DNA of 64,000 nucleotides from an uncultured Oscillospiraceae bacterium. Lineage in GTDB: Bacteria; Bacillota; Clostridia; Oscillospirales; Ruminococcaceae. A program made the translations under genes and the position numbers. Each line of letters starts with the position of its first letter. The stretch's first letter is position 1. The notes under the pieces are model-generated. The model saw only the letters and a program-made list of their open reading frames with translations. It ran no database searches and had not been told where the DNA came from. This document shows positions 17,611-27,755 of the stretch, piece after piece. The stretch lies in contig CAKSAY010000004.1 of the NCBI GenBank assembly GCA_934438055.1, forward strand, positions 1 to 64,000, read 5' to 3'.

Positions 17611-17639
17611 TTGTTTTCACAGTGAGAATTTGCTATACT
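17611..17639 (+). promoter_or_regulatory. Promoter of the dockerin protease
   Basis: TTGTTT (17611-17616), a 17-base spacer and TATACT (17634-17639), about 30 bases before the ATG. The -35 box is weak, which agrees with a need for activation. Confidence 0.6.
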
Positions 17640-17670
17640 AAGATATAATTTTACAGGTGAGGTGTAAAGT

Positions 17671-20226
17671 ATGCAAAAGCTTGGAAAGTACAAATTGAAA
17701 CTGTTATCTTTAATCACTGCATTAGCGTTGTTGCTGCCCACTATTCCTACCAACGTTTTTGCAAAAGAAGACTTTAGTCAGTGGTATATGCCACATAATC
17801 AAGAAAGCTATATAACACAAGAAGGCGTTGTTGTTCCGCCATTAGATATGTCCTACCTTTCAGCACCAACCTCTTCAAAGGCACAATCCTTGCCTCCAGC
17901 CTCTTATGATTTGCGGGATGAAAATGCCGTAATGCCTGTACAAAATCAAAATCCACACGGAACCTGCTGGTCATTTAGTTCTCTTGCATCTATGGAATCA
18001 GGAATGATTAAAGAGGGAGAAATCACTTATGAAACCGCGCAAAGTCTGTCCAGAAGAGACATTCCCTATTTTGTTTACAACGGCGATAAGCAAACAGGTC
18101 TAACAGCGGGAGACTATTACTATCTCGAAGATGGTATGGACCCTTATAATAAAGGTGGAAACGCCTGCATGTCAATCGCTGAGATGACAAGAGGCAATGG
18201 CGCCGTCACAGACGAAACCGCGCCTTATAATGAAATCCCCTACTCCATTCAAAATCAACAAATTGTCGTAGACCAACAAGCAGATAGCGATTTTATGGAG
18301 CCCCTACGGCAACAGCATGATGCAGCCACATTAGAAAACGCCTATTTTCTACCCAAAGATTTAAACACCATCAAACAGGTTTTAATGAATAACGGAGCTA
18401 TTTATGCTCTCTATTATCATGACAATCAGTTCTATCAGCCGGATAATAACCCTAACGAACAAAAATCAGCCTATAATTGCAATGTGAAAGGAACGGGCAC
18501 CAACCATGCCATTACAATTGTTGGATGGGATGATTCCTTTAGTAAAACCAATTTCCCGGCAGGTCACCAACCCTCTCAAGACGGCGCATGGCTTGTGCAA
18601 AACAGTTGGGGAAGTTCATGGGGTGATAACGGATACTTCTGGATATCTTATGAAGATGCTTCTTTGACTTCCTTTACTTTCTTAGACGGAACAACCCAAA
18701 CGAATCAATATCAGTATAACTACAGCTATGATGGTGTGGGAATGGTGACACAGGCCTCCTTCAATACAAATGCGCTGTCAGCCGCAAACGTATTCACTGC
18801 GCAAAGTGATCAAACGCTCGACGCCGTTGCTTTTTATACAACAGATGCAAATATGCAGTATAAGATAGAAGTATATAAAAACCTGACCAATCCAAATAAT
18901 CCATCCAGCGGAGAATTAGCGGCAACGCAAACAGGTTCTGAAAGCTATGCAGGTTACTATACTATTCCTCTAACAACGCCTGTTGAACTCGAAGCCAATT
19001 CTTCTTTTGCCGTTGTCATAACCTATTCGTCTAAAAACATTGTTACACTCCCCTTAGAATATCAAACATATACGACCGATTTGTCCGGAAATCCCATCTA
19101 TTATTCCAAGGTTGCTGTCAATTCCGGTGAAACCTTTCTAAGTTTTGACGGAAAAACCGGCTGGACAGACAGCACATCTATCTTTAAACCATCAGAATCA
19201 AATGGTTTTATATCACAAATAGGAAATGTCTGCATTAAAGCATTTACCAATGATGCTGCTCCAGAAGATTTAAATCTCTCTATAGAGGGTGAGCCCATCT
19301 ATGGAAATACATTAAAAGCCTCTGTCAATGAGGGAATAAGAGGTTCTGTTACCTACGCTGTAACACAAGGAGATGAATATGCCCAAATTGACCCCATCAC
19401 AGGCCAAATCACTACAAAAGGCGTTGGTGAGGTAACCATAGAGGCAACACGGGCACAAGAGGGCTCTCGGCCTGAATTAAAATCATCCAAAACCTTTACA
19501 ATACAACCTAGACCAATTGCAATCTCCTCATTTACGGCAACTCAAGATGGGAAAAACACGATTTTAACAGCACAGGTAGATTTAAATCAACTTGTGAACG
19601 ATGACCCTCTCAATGGAACAATACAGTTTAGCAACAACGGTCAATTGATTGGTTCAAAGAGCATTGATAGTTCAGGCATTGTCTCTTATCTATGGGCAGA
19701 CGCACAGCCAAATACTCCTTACACACTCACAGCCTCTCTCTTCCCCGCAAATGCAAACTATGAGGGTCAGGGTGTCCAAATAGACTACACACCCACTGCA
19801 CCATTGCTGCTTACCCCTGTTTCTACAAACTGTATTCAAGGCTCTAAACTCCAATTCCAGGCCTATTTGGCCGGTCATCAAGAACCTGCTGAAAACATCT
19901 CCTATCAATTAACCGGTCAAAGCGCACAGGATACGACCATCTCCCCAACCGGTTTCCTCTCCATTAGTTTAGAGGAAACATCTCCTGTCTTAACAGTCAC
20001 GGCAGTCTCCACGCAAGATCCCACCCTTTCGGCACAAATAACTGTTGCCATTGTTGAAAAAGGCGACTGTAATGATGACGGTGTGATTGATACACTGGAT
20101 AAAAGGATGATGTATGAAGCTATTGCCAATCCCGACCAAGCCGCTCCCTGTTGTGATTTAAATCTGGACAGTGCAATCGATCAGAAAGATTTTGAGCTAT
20201 TTCTGAGTATTCTTTGTCAAAATTAA
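17671..20226 (+). CDS. Secreted papain-like (C1A) cysteine protease with C-terminal dockerin
   Basis: 851 residues. A signal peptide (residues 1-31, cleavage after VFA) is followed by a short pro-region and a peptidase C1 domain. Its oxyanion Gln93, catalytic Cys99 (GTCWSFSS), His279 (TNHAITIVGWDD) and Asn311 (QNSWGSSWG) are all present. A lectin-like beta domain with DAVAFYTTD and SSFAVVITY follows at ~355-530. Bacterial Ig-like modules (GEPIYGNTLKASV, TITTKGVGEVTIEATRA) run to ~795. The end (798-851) is a type I dockerin with two calcium-loop repeats, DCNDDGVIDTLDK and CDLNLDSAIDQKDF. The protein should attach to a cohesin-bearing scaffoldin; none is in this window. Confidence 0.93.
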   Translation: MQKLGKYKLKLLSLITALALLLPTIPTNVFAKEDFSQWYMPHNQESYITQEGVVVPPLDMSYLSAPTSSKAQSLPPASYDLRDENAVMPVQNQNPHGTCWSFSSLASMESGMIKEGEITYETAQSLSRRDIPYFVYNGDKQTGLTAGDYYYLEDGMDPYNKGGNACMSIAEMTRGNGAVTDETAPYNEIPYSIQNQQIVVDQQADSDFMEPLRQQHDAATLENAYFLPKDLNTIKQVLMNNGAIYALYYHDNQFYQPDNNPNEQKSAYNCNVKGTGTNHAITIVGWDDSFSKTNFPAGHQPSQDGAWLVQNSWGSSWGDNGYFWISYEDASLTSFTFLDGTTQTNQYQYNYSYDGVGMVTQASFNTNALSAANVFTAQSDQTLDAVAFYTTDANMQYKIEVYKNLTNPNNPSSGELAATQTGSESYAGYYTIPLTTPVELEANSSFAVVITYSSKNIVTLPLEYQTYTTDLSGNPIYYSKVAVNSGETFLSFDGKTGWTDSTSIFKPSESNGFISQIGNVCIKAFTNDAAPEDLNLSIEGEPIYGNTLKASVNEGIRGSVTYAVTQGDEYAQIDPITGQITTKGVGEVTIEATRAQEGSRPELKSSKTFTIQPRPIAISSFTATQDGKNTILTAQVDLNQLVNDDPLNGTIQFSNNGQLIGSKSIDSSGIVSYLWADAQPNTPYTLTASLFPANANYEGQGVQIDYTPTAPLLLTPVSTNCIQGSKLQFQAYLAGHQEPAENISYQLTGQSAQDTTISPTGFLSISLEETSPVLTVTAVSTQDPTLSAQITVAIVEKGDCNDDGVIDTLDKRMMYEAIANPDQAAPCCDLNLDSAIDQKDFELFLSILCQN

Positions 20227-20333
20227 TATGTTGTTCTCATTATATTATCATAAATGATTGGGAAACTATGAACGGTAAGACAAAACATGGGTATGAAGGT
20301 TGTTGAATGAGGCTTTCTGTTTTGTGTTTTCTC

Positions 20334-20376
20334 AAAAAATCCCGCAATGCGTTAGCTTTGCAGTGATAAGGAAGTA
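20334..20376 (+). repeat. Left terminal inverted repeat of the element
   Basis: Blocks AAAAATCCCGCAATGC (20335-20350) and AAGGAAGTA (20368-20376) with a 17-base gap. The same blocks with the same gap occur inverted at 27457-27498. They are probably the recombinase-binding ends. Confidence 0.88.
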
Positions 20377-20416
20377 GAAAAATAAATTAACTTAACAACT
20401 GACAAACAAGGTTGCG

Positions 20417-20454
20417 AAAAGCAAGTGTACTAAACAAAAAGTACACTTGCTTTT
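20417..20454. terminator. Hairpin terminator inside the element's left end
   Basis: A 15-bp perfect stem, 20417-20431 with 20440-20454, with A and T runs. It may insulate the cassette from host transcription entering from the protease gene. Confidence 0.8.
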
Positions 20455-20484
20455 TAGTTATACCATGGAAAGAGCATGAATAAT

Positions 20485-20514
20485 TCGACACAATACCTTT
20501 ATTTATGTTATAAT
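20485..20514 (+). promoter_or_regulatory. Promoter of the two-gene cassette
   Basis: TCGACA (20485-20490), an 18-base spacer and a perfect TATAAT (20509-20514), about 30 bases before the first ATG. Confidence 0.6.
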
Positions 20515-20544
20515 TAAAAAAATAGAAATAAGCGGAGGGGTATC

Positions 20545-21522
20545 ATGTATAATTTAAGTTTAACTGCGTGTAGCTTTCATTTGAAAAAAGCAAATTCAAA
20601 GGGAAACACCCAAATTTTTAATCTGAATACTCCTTTTGATGTAGAATTAGAAGATGACAGCAAATACCATTTTGAAGATTTATCAGAACTGTTCATTTCG
20701 TTTTTTGAAAATCATAAAACACTAATTAAGGATGATAGTAAGCAGCAGTCTTTTCGTTGTGAATATGATAAGAAAAATTATCGTGAAACAGACCTGTTTC
20801 GCATGTATTGTGTTAAAATTTATTCAGGGATTTATGGTAGTTCTTCAGACATCATCGATGGTAAGACCGAAAAAGTTCGATACAAGAAAAGATCATCAGA
20901 TATAGATACTCGTCCATTTTACTTAATGATTATTTTTCCAAAAGACAATGAAAAAGTGACTGTACAAAAAGGAATGTTTATATTCCAAAATGTTGGGCAG
21001 TTTGGTGTCAAAACTATTACGACAACTTTAATGCAAAAATTCTTTTCTGATATATTTGGCCTTACTTTAAAATGTAACACAATTGCACCGGATTTATTTG
21101 TAAGAAAAGTTATTCGTAAAGATAATATCAAAAAACTTTTAATGACAAAAAATGTTAAATCGAATGATATTGCAGATAATATTAGCGTGGGTTATGGCTC
21201 TGAAATTAGAGAAATCAGTAATCTTTGTTTTAACGAAACAATGTGGTCAAAGATTATGGATAAAATTAGATTTGTAGCTGGAGGAAAATATAACTTATTT
21301 GAGTTTGAACAGCAACAATATGATAATTTAAAAGTTATAGTTGATATTGGAGGTAGAAATCGCACAATTAACCTTCATAACCTTGAGAATTTAAGCATCA
21401 TTGAAGGTATTCCTGATAATATAAGAATGGCAGATGGGCATCCAAATTTACCTATGCTTATTGAATATTTTCAAAAAGTAGCTACCGAATACTTAAAGGA
21501 AATGGTATTGCATATATCTTAA
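20545..21522 (+). CDS. Unrecognised 325-residue protein, first gene of an element-borne cassette
   Basis: A soluble protein without a signal peptide or TM segment, rich in Lys, Asp, Asn and Phe. I recognise no enzyme motif. Notable stretches are PFYLMIIFPKDN, then GMFIFQNVGQFGVKTITTTL with a short helix, and VIVDIGGRNRTINLHNL near the C-terminus. This pattern of beta-strand-rich N-half plus helical segment resembles proteins of unknown function in two-gene phage-defence loci, but that is an impression, not a match. A strong site (GCGGAGGGG) precedes the ATG. It is AT-rich, intact, and followed after 19 bases by the membrane protein gene. Confidence 0.8.
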   Translation: MYNLSLTACSFHLKKANSKGNTQIFNLNTPFDVELEDDSKYHFEDLSELFISFFENHKTLIKDDSKQQSFRCEYDKKNYRETDLFRMYCVKIYSGIYGSSSDIIDGKTEKVRYKKRSSDIDTRPFYLMIIFPKDNEKVTVQKGMFIFQNVGQFGVKTITTTLMQKFFSDIFGLTLKCNTIAPDLFVRKVIRKDNIKKLLMTKNVKSNDIADNISVGYGSEIREISNLCFNETMWSKIMDKIRFVAGGKYNLFEFEQQQYDNLKVIVDIGGRNRTINLHNLENLSIIEGIPDNIRMADGHPNLPMLIEYFQKVATEYLKEMVLHIS

Positions 21523-21541
21523 ATTAAGGAGGGAGGAATTT

Positions 21542-22078
21542 TTGAATACAATTTCAGCTATTTTATTTATAATTAGTTTTGTTGTCTTATGCTTATGTTT
21601 ATGTGTGAAACATAGCAATTTTTTGGATATTAGACAAATTTTTATTCAACATTTTTGCGTGTTTAAAGGAAATCCTTTACAGCTAATAGGTATTTTCTTT
21701 ACACCTATATTGTTAACCGTCGGGCTTGTTGAAATTAAATGTATTGATAAAGATATTCTTAGTAATCTAAATATAATTCTTTCAATTCTAACTGCTATGT
21801 TTTTATCCATTCTAAGTATTTTATGTTCGTTTAGCAAAGGAGAAAAAGATGAAAATTATAAGCAATTATTGAAAGAAACTTTTAATACAACTATCTTTGA
21901 AATAATACTTTGTTTATTGCTGCTTTTTATATCATTTATTGTATTATTTATTGGTGATTTTAAAGAATCTATTGCTTTAAAAATCGCTAGTGGTACAATT
22001 TATTATCTGACAATGATAACCATTCTGAATATATTAGTTGTCATTAAAAGGATTAAAGTGCTTTTTGATAATCAGTAA
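21542..22078 (+). CDS. Five-TM membrane protein, second gene of the cassette
   Basis: 178 residues, mostly membrane. Predicted TM segments lie near residues 5-25, 46-65, 73-97, 118-138 and 147-170, with a charged loop (SKGEKDENYKQLLKET) between the third and fourth. No catalytic motif or known family. The start is TTG at 21542 with AAGGAGG about 9 bases upstream, right after the stop of the first gene, so expression is coupled. In a defence-type reading it would be the membrane effector; other options are an immunity or transport role. Confidence 0.78.
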   Translation: MNTISAILFIISFVVLCLCLCVKHSNFLDIRQIFIQHFCVFKGNPLQLIGIFFTPILLTVGLVEIKCIDKDILSNLNIILSILTAMFLSILSILCSFSKGEKDENYKQLLKETFNTTIFEIILCLLLLFISFIVLFIGDFKESIALKIASGTIYYLTMITILNILVVIKRIKVLFDNQ

Positions 22079-22334
22079 TATTGTTACACAGTAGAACGCC
22101 TTTTTTGAAAGTATAAGTATAAAATATCATATAGGTGATTTTTATGCTCTGTAATACCACATAAATCAATGTAAAATCAACCTCTATTGCGTAACATCAC
22201 ATAATGGATTGAGGGCGTAAGCGGTGTATCCGCTTGCGCCCTCTTTGTCTACTCCACAGCAAGGACAGAGAAAACCGTCGAGGACGTGAAGCATGTATTT
22301 TATCCTTGACGGTTTTCTTTGGCTTTGCTATTCA
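22079..22334. other. Non-coding stretch with two strong hairpins
   Basis: Hairpin 22211-22243 has a 14-bp stem (one mismatch) enclosing 5 bases. Hairpin 22271-22316 has AAAACCGTC paired with GACGGTTTT. They probably terminate the cassette and the leftward mobile-element genes. No gene seen. Confidence 0.6.
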
Positions 22335-22540
22335 CTATCTGTCAAAATGGAACTGCAAGACTGCTTTGATGAGCTGTATTTCTAATCTGTCTTGAATGTC
22401 TGCGTTAAAATGCCCTTGAGAAATACCGATCGATACTTTATGTATCCTCTGTAATGGTACAAGACAGCGTTTATAGCTTCTGGCTCTCCGGTAACGGCTT
22501 TTTCAACTACTTTAAAAGGTATTATTTTCCTGTTCCTCAT
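22335..22540 (-). pseudogene. Conjugative-element HTH protein, frameshifted
   Basis: The minus-strand start MRNRKIIPFKVVEKAVTGEP followed by EAINAVLYHYRGYI is typical of the small helix-turn-helix proteins found next to the sigma factor in Tn916/Tn1549-like elements. After YI the frame breaks; in the next frame SIGISQGHFNADIQDRLEI and LIKAVLQFHFD complete it. The span is not a multiple of three. It lies directly after the sigma-factor remnant, as in intact elements. Confidence 0.75.
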
Positions 22541-22556
22541 GCTCAAATCTCTCCAT

Positions 22557-22970
22557 TTATTTTCTTGGCTGTTTGAGTGCTGCGATTTTCCAGTAATTTA
22601 CTGTCGTGCGGCTTTTCCCATATATTTCTCCGATTTTCTTATCCGTATATCCAAAGAAGAAATACAGTACCAAAGCTTCCTGCCGTAGCTTAGGTAAATC
22701 AGAAACCACTTTTGCCAATCGTTCATTTTCAATTGCGATTTTCTCGCCGCACACAATCAATTCCGTCGAACTTGTTTGTTCCACAAAACAGCTGTCTGTT
22801 GTAAATGGATTGTAATATTTTTCTTCCATGGGATAATCAAGGGATATTTCTCGTTTCTGTCGTCTACCAATATCCCGATAGGCGGCCATGGAAGCATTGC
22901 GGAGAACAACTTTACAAAAGGCTGCAAAAGTGTATTCGATATGTTCTTTCTATTGCTCTGAATCGTTCAT
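22557..22970 (-). pseudogene. Element-borne sigma-70-like factor, interrupted by a stop
   Basis: The frame starts MNDSEQ, hits TAG at 22952-22950, and continues KEHIEYTFAAFCKVVLRNA, AYRDIGRRQKREISLDYP, then a sigma region 4 helix-turn-helix (LPKLRQEALVLYFFFGYTD, KIGEIYGKSRTTVNYWKI). This is the short sigma factor common in conjugative elements. Translation could restart at the internal ATG at 22889, leaving region 4 alone (110 residues), but that would lack the conserved first part. Confidence 0.8.
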
Positions 22971-23308
22971 TGTTTCACCCCCTTTCTTCCCATAAGGGTT
23001 ATTACAACAAATACCTATATAATAAAAAAACCCATGGCATTTGAAGATTATTCGATACAAACCACTAAATGATTTAATAGTCATACTTAGTCCGTTGCGA
23101 GATACAGTTTTTTGATAAGTTAAGCGCACCATGTAAGCACAAAACGGGCACAACAGCACTTCCTCAATACCGCCGTAGTTTTTCAGAATATAATGAGTAA
23201 ACGCAAAGAAGCGGCGGCTCTGAAAATCAAAGCCACCGCTTCATAAACGCATGAAAATGTCTGCTGTACGACGGCTTTTTTTCTCTTGCCATCGTCCGGC
23301 AATTCATA
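22971..23308. other. Gap with possible Cys-rich KTR remnant
   Basis: On the minus strand near 23170-23080 the frame EEVLLCPFCAYMVRL resembles the start of the Cys-rich KTR proteins of Tn916-type elements, then loses the match. A terminator-like hairpin lies at 23208-23242 (GAAGCGGCGGCT with AGCCACCGCTTC). Nothing else is supported. Confidence 0.35.
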
Positions 23309-23924
23309 TCAGATTTTAATATTTCCCGACTGTATCTCGGATATATGTTGCGTAATACGCTCCTTAGACCAACCCCACCATTTTATTTTTAGCAAAGTGT
23401 CAATCGTATCTTGTGAAAAGCGCTTTCGTATCGTCTGCGTAGGTATACCGCCAACGATTGTATAAGGCGGAACATCTTTCGTAACAACTGCACGCGCTCC
23501 GATAATTGCACCGTCACCAATCGTAACGCCTGATAAAATGGCCGCTTCATAACCAATCCAAACATCATTCCCGATAACAATATTCCCCTTGTTATCCCAT
23601 GCTTTCGTAATATTCTTTACATCTAATCCCCATTCTTCAAAAAAGATAGGAAATGGGTAGGTTGACAAGGAAGATAACGTATGATTTGCGCTATTAAAAA
23701 TAAATTTTGCTCCGCATGCTATGGAACAAAATTTTCTAATTATCAGCCTTGTCTTTATTAACTGGATATTGGTACAAAACATTGTTCTTTTCAAAATCTT
23801 TTGGTTTTCTGATGAAATCGTTATATATCGTATAATCACCAATTATGATATTGGGATTGGTAATAACATTTTTCAGATAAACCGTTTCTTTATCCTTTGA
23901 ACGGGGATAGACTTTCTGCTGCAC
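23309..23924 (-). pseudogene. XAT-type (Vat/CatB-like) acetyltransferase, frameshifted
   Basis: A left-handed beta-helix acetyltransferase related to streptogramin/chloramphenicol O-acetyltransferases. The N-terminal part (MQQKVYPRS ... NIIIGDYTIYNDF ... NNVLYQYPVN) is in one frame up to about 23748. The rest (IRKFCSIACGAKFIFNSANH, STYPFPIFF, IVIGNDVWIGYEAAILSGV, VPPYTIVGGIP) is in another. One extra G in the doublet at 23747-23748 explains the break: removing it restores KDKLIIRKFCS. If this is real the gene is dead; if it is a base-call error it would encode a ~205-residue acetyltransferase. Its first 35 bases overlap the 3' end of the gene before it. Confidence 0.85.
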
Positions 23925-24645
23925 GACTACTCCTTACCTGCTTCGCCAATGGAAACTCAAATTTTGTAATATGTTCAAAATGGTTATTCTCTGCATAATA
24001 TACTGCCTGTTCTTTCGCAGAGTAAACAAATGAAACTCTGGTAGCCCATTCCCCCTCTTGCCGAACAGTATGAAGCAATGCAAATGCGTCAGAGATTGAA
24101 AAATCATTTTTATAGCTGTCTAATAATTGCAGAGCTCTTTCGTATCGGTCATCACCCTGCACAATAAATTTTTTTGTGCTTTCCGGCCTCATCAAAGAGT
24201 AATTCGTTATCAGGGAATATCTTTTGTGTTCTCCCCAATACCCAATCCCAGGCTCGATTATCAACACACGCCCATGAACATCTGATAACATTGCCTGCAT
24301 TGTAACATCCGGTGCATAGGTAATCCTCTTTGACTTTACAATTTGAAGCACTTCGTCAAAAGAAAGCTGTGCTTTGATAAACTGCTCCGTCAAATCTGCA
24401 ATCGTCATACAGTTTTGGCTGTCTTGATATGTTCCAGCAGAGTTTCCATGTACATATAACAACGTTCCAACATTTCCATTTTTATTAACTCCATGATAAG
24501 AATGGTACGTTCCGTCTGGTCGCAAAATTCCGATATAGAAACGCTCCTTTTCTTCAATCACTTTATGTTTCCATACAGAGAGGTCAATATCAAAATTGAA
24601 CCCTGTAATCATATCATCTCCACGATAAACAAATCTTGTACACAT
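23890..24645 (-). CDS. Choloylglycine hydrolase/acyltransferase-like Ntn hydrolase
   Basis: 251 residues. I chose the ATG at 24645 because AAGGTGA precedes it and it puts a Cys at position 2, as the Ntn-hydrolase fold requires: after Met removal Cys becomes the N-terminal nucleophile. MCTRFVYRGDDMITGFNFD follows the M-C-T ... R-N-L/F-D pattern of bile-salt hydrolase/penicillin acylase relatives. NKNGNVGTLLYVHGN, GRVLIIEPG and LITNYSLM match later conserved parts. The substrate is unknown and need not be bile salts. The 3' end overlaps the acetyltransferase start, so the last residues may be altered. Confidence 0.7.
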   Translation of the reverse strand: MCTRFVYRGDDMITGFNFDIDLSVWKHKVIEEKERFYIGILRPDGTYHSYHGVNKNGNVGTLLYVHGNSAGTYQDSQNCMTIADLTEQFIKAQLSFDEVLQIVKSKRITYAPDVTMQAMLSDVHGRVLIIEPGIGYWGEHKRYSLITNYSLMRPESTKKFIVQGDDRYERALQLLDSYKNDFSISDAFALLHTVRQEGEWATRVSFVYSAKEQAVYYAENNHFEHITKFEFPLAKQVRSSRAAESLSPFKG

Positions 24646-24747
24646 AACATTCACCTTCCATAAAACTTTCTTATGTCTTTCTTTTATTTTACCGCCATTA
24701 TGATAGAGATTCTATACACCATACAGTACAAACCAATCTGTATAAAA

Positions 24748-24774
24748 TAAGAGGCTGTAAAACACAGCCCCTTA
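24748..24774. terminator. Hairpin after the CD3324-type gene
   Basis: Arms 24748-24758 and 24764-24774 pair with one mismatch. It lies four bases before the stop of the minus-strand gene and is a modest terminator. Confidence 0.5.
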
Positions 24775-24777
24775 CGA

Positions 24778-25041
24778 TTATTTCTGATATATAATTTTCC
24801 GAACAGCATAGAAAGATAAACCATATTTTTCAGACAGGCATTCTATAGAAATGCCATTCTGATACTCTCTTTTTATTTGCTCATTCCGTTGTTCCAATTC
24901 TTGCCGATAGCCGGAAACTTCTCCCCAACGCTTTTGCTGCTCCTGTTCGATAGGAACATAGATATATCCACCTTGAACATAATTCTGTAATTCTTTTACC
25001 AATGCGTCTGGAAGAATCAGTTTTGCATTAAAATACTTCAT
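24778..25041 (-). CDS. CD3324 family HTH protein
   Basis: An 87-residue protein of the Mor/CD3324-type family, small DNA-binding proteins of Clostridia. Opening KYFNAKLILPDALVKELQ, then GGYIYVPIEQE and RWGEVSGYRQEL. The C-terminal helix-turn-helix is ISIECLSEKYGLSFYAVRKI. The start is the ATG at 25041 with AAGGAGG upstream; a 10-residue extension is possible but has no ribosome site. Intact. It may regulate the hydrolase/acetyltransferase pair on the same strand. Confidence 0.8.
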   Translation of the reverse strand: MKYFNAKLILPDALVKELQNYVQGGYIYVPIEQEQQKRWGEVSGYRQELEQRNEQIKREYQNGISIECLSEKYGLSFYAVRKIIYQK

Positions 25042-25513
25042 GAGGACTTTCCTCCTTGATGTGATAGTCAAGTAGCAAAGCCAGCATTTTTATTCTGCGA
25101 CTATGATTACTCCATGCAAATGTCGCAATCTACTGGCTTTGCATGGAGGAAAACATCATTTTTCCTTTTTTCATTTATGCACATCTTAATCACTTCTTTC
25201 TTTTTTCAAAAAACATCCGCTTGAATTTAGTGTAGCACAATCATAATTTTCTATCAACCAATCAAAAAATTCTTTTTCATACTTTTGGCATTTCTAAAAT
25301 TTTCCCGTATTAAGGATTAAAGAAAGAAAACCAAAAATTTTTGAGGAAATCTTCGGCAAAACTGCCCTATGCGGTGTAGTAGAAAGTGAAAGGAAAAACA
25401 GAGGGTTTGGGAAACTTCCCAACAAGCAAAATGCAGGTCATTTTCGGAAAAGGGTCCCCTTCTCCTATGCTTGCTAAGAAGTTTTTCACTTCATCAAATA
25501 CGAAAGGATGGGA
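25042..25513. other. Leader region before tnpW
   Basis: AT-rich left half, then a GC-richer right half with an inverted repeat (TTTGGGAA with TTCCCAA near 25409-25425). No full gene; short frames resemble 3' ends of mobilisation genes but are too short to name. Confidence 0.4.
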
Positions 25514-27422
<1,909 letters not shown>

Positions 27423-27456
27423 CCCTTGAATGGGGCTATGCCGCCTAATCGAAGGA

Positions 27457-27498
27457 TACTTCCTTGTAACCCGAAACCCTTTGCATTGCGGGATTTTT
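27457..27498 (-). repeat. Right terminal inverted repeat of the element
   Basis: The reverse complement shows AAAAATCCCGCAATGC, a 17-base gap and AAGGAAGTA, matching 20335-20376. It starts 35 bases after the recombinase stop, the expected position for the recombinase end of such elements. Confidence 0.88.
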
Positions 27499-27501
27499 CT
27501 C

Positions 27502-27755
27502 TTTTATGAGCACGAAAGTCTCTGAGCTAAATTTATTACTTTTTAGAAAAACGTATTTTGATGATAGCAGCAGAAAAAACCTTTCCAATCATACAATGGT
27601 TCATCTACATCAAAGCTCATCCCTGAAATCTTAAAAAAGCGATCATCCGCTCGCTTTTTCAAGCAAATGGTTTCAAGAAACATCTCTAAGCCCCTGTTCA
27701 ACCAATTATGCCCTGACGAACGAATAGTGGAAAATCTCCAAACTATTTTATGAGC
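27502..27755. other. Host flank right of the element
   Basis: 254 bases with no gene, RNA or clear signal that I can support. Confidence 0.4.

Larger units (their letters stand above)
17432..17670. other. Intergenic region with tandem repeat and promoter
   Basis: 239 bases between the glpF remnant and the protease. It holds the 17-base tandem repeat (17535-17568) and the protease promoter (17611-17639). Confidence 0.6.
20227..20544. other. Intergenic region holding the left end of the mobile element
   Basis: Contains the element end (20327-20376), a hairpin (20417-20454) and the cassette promoter (20485-20514). No gene. Confidence 0.7.
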
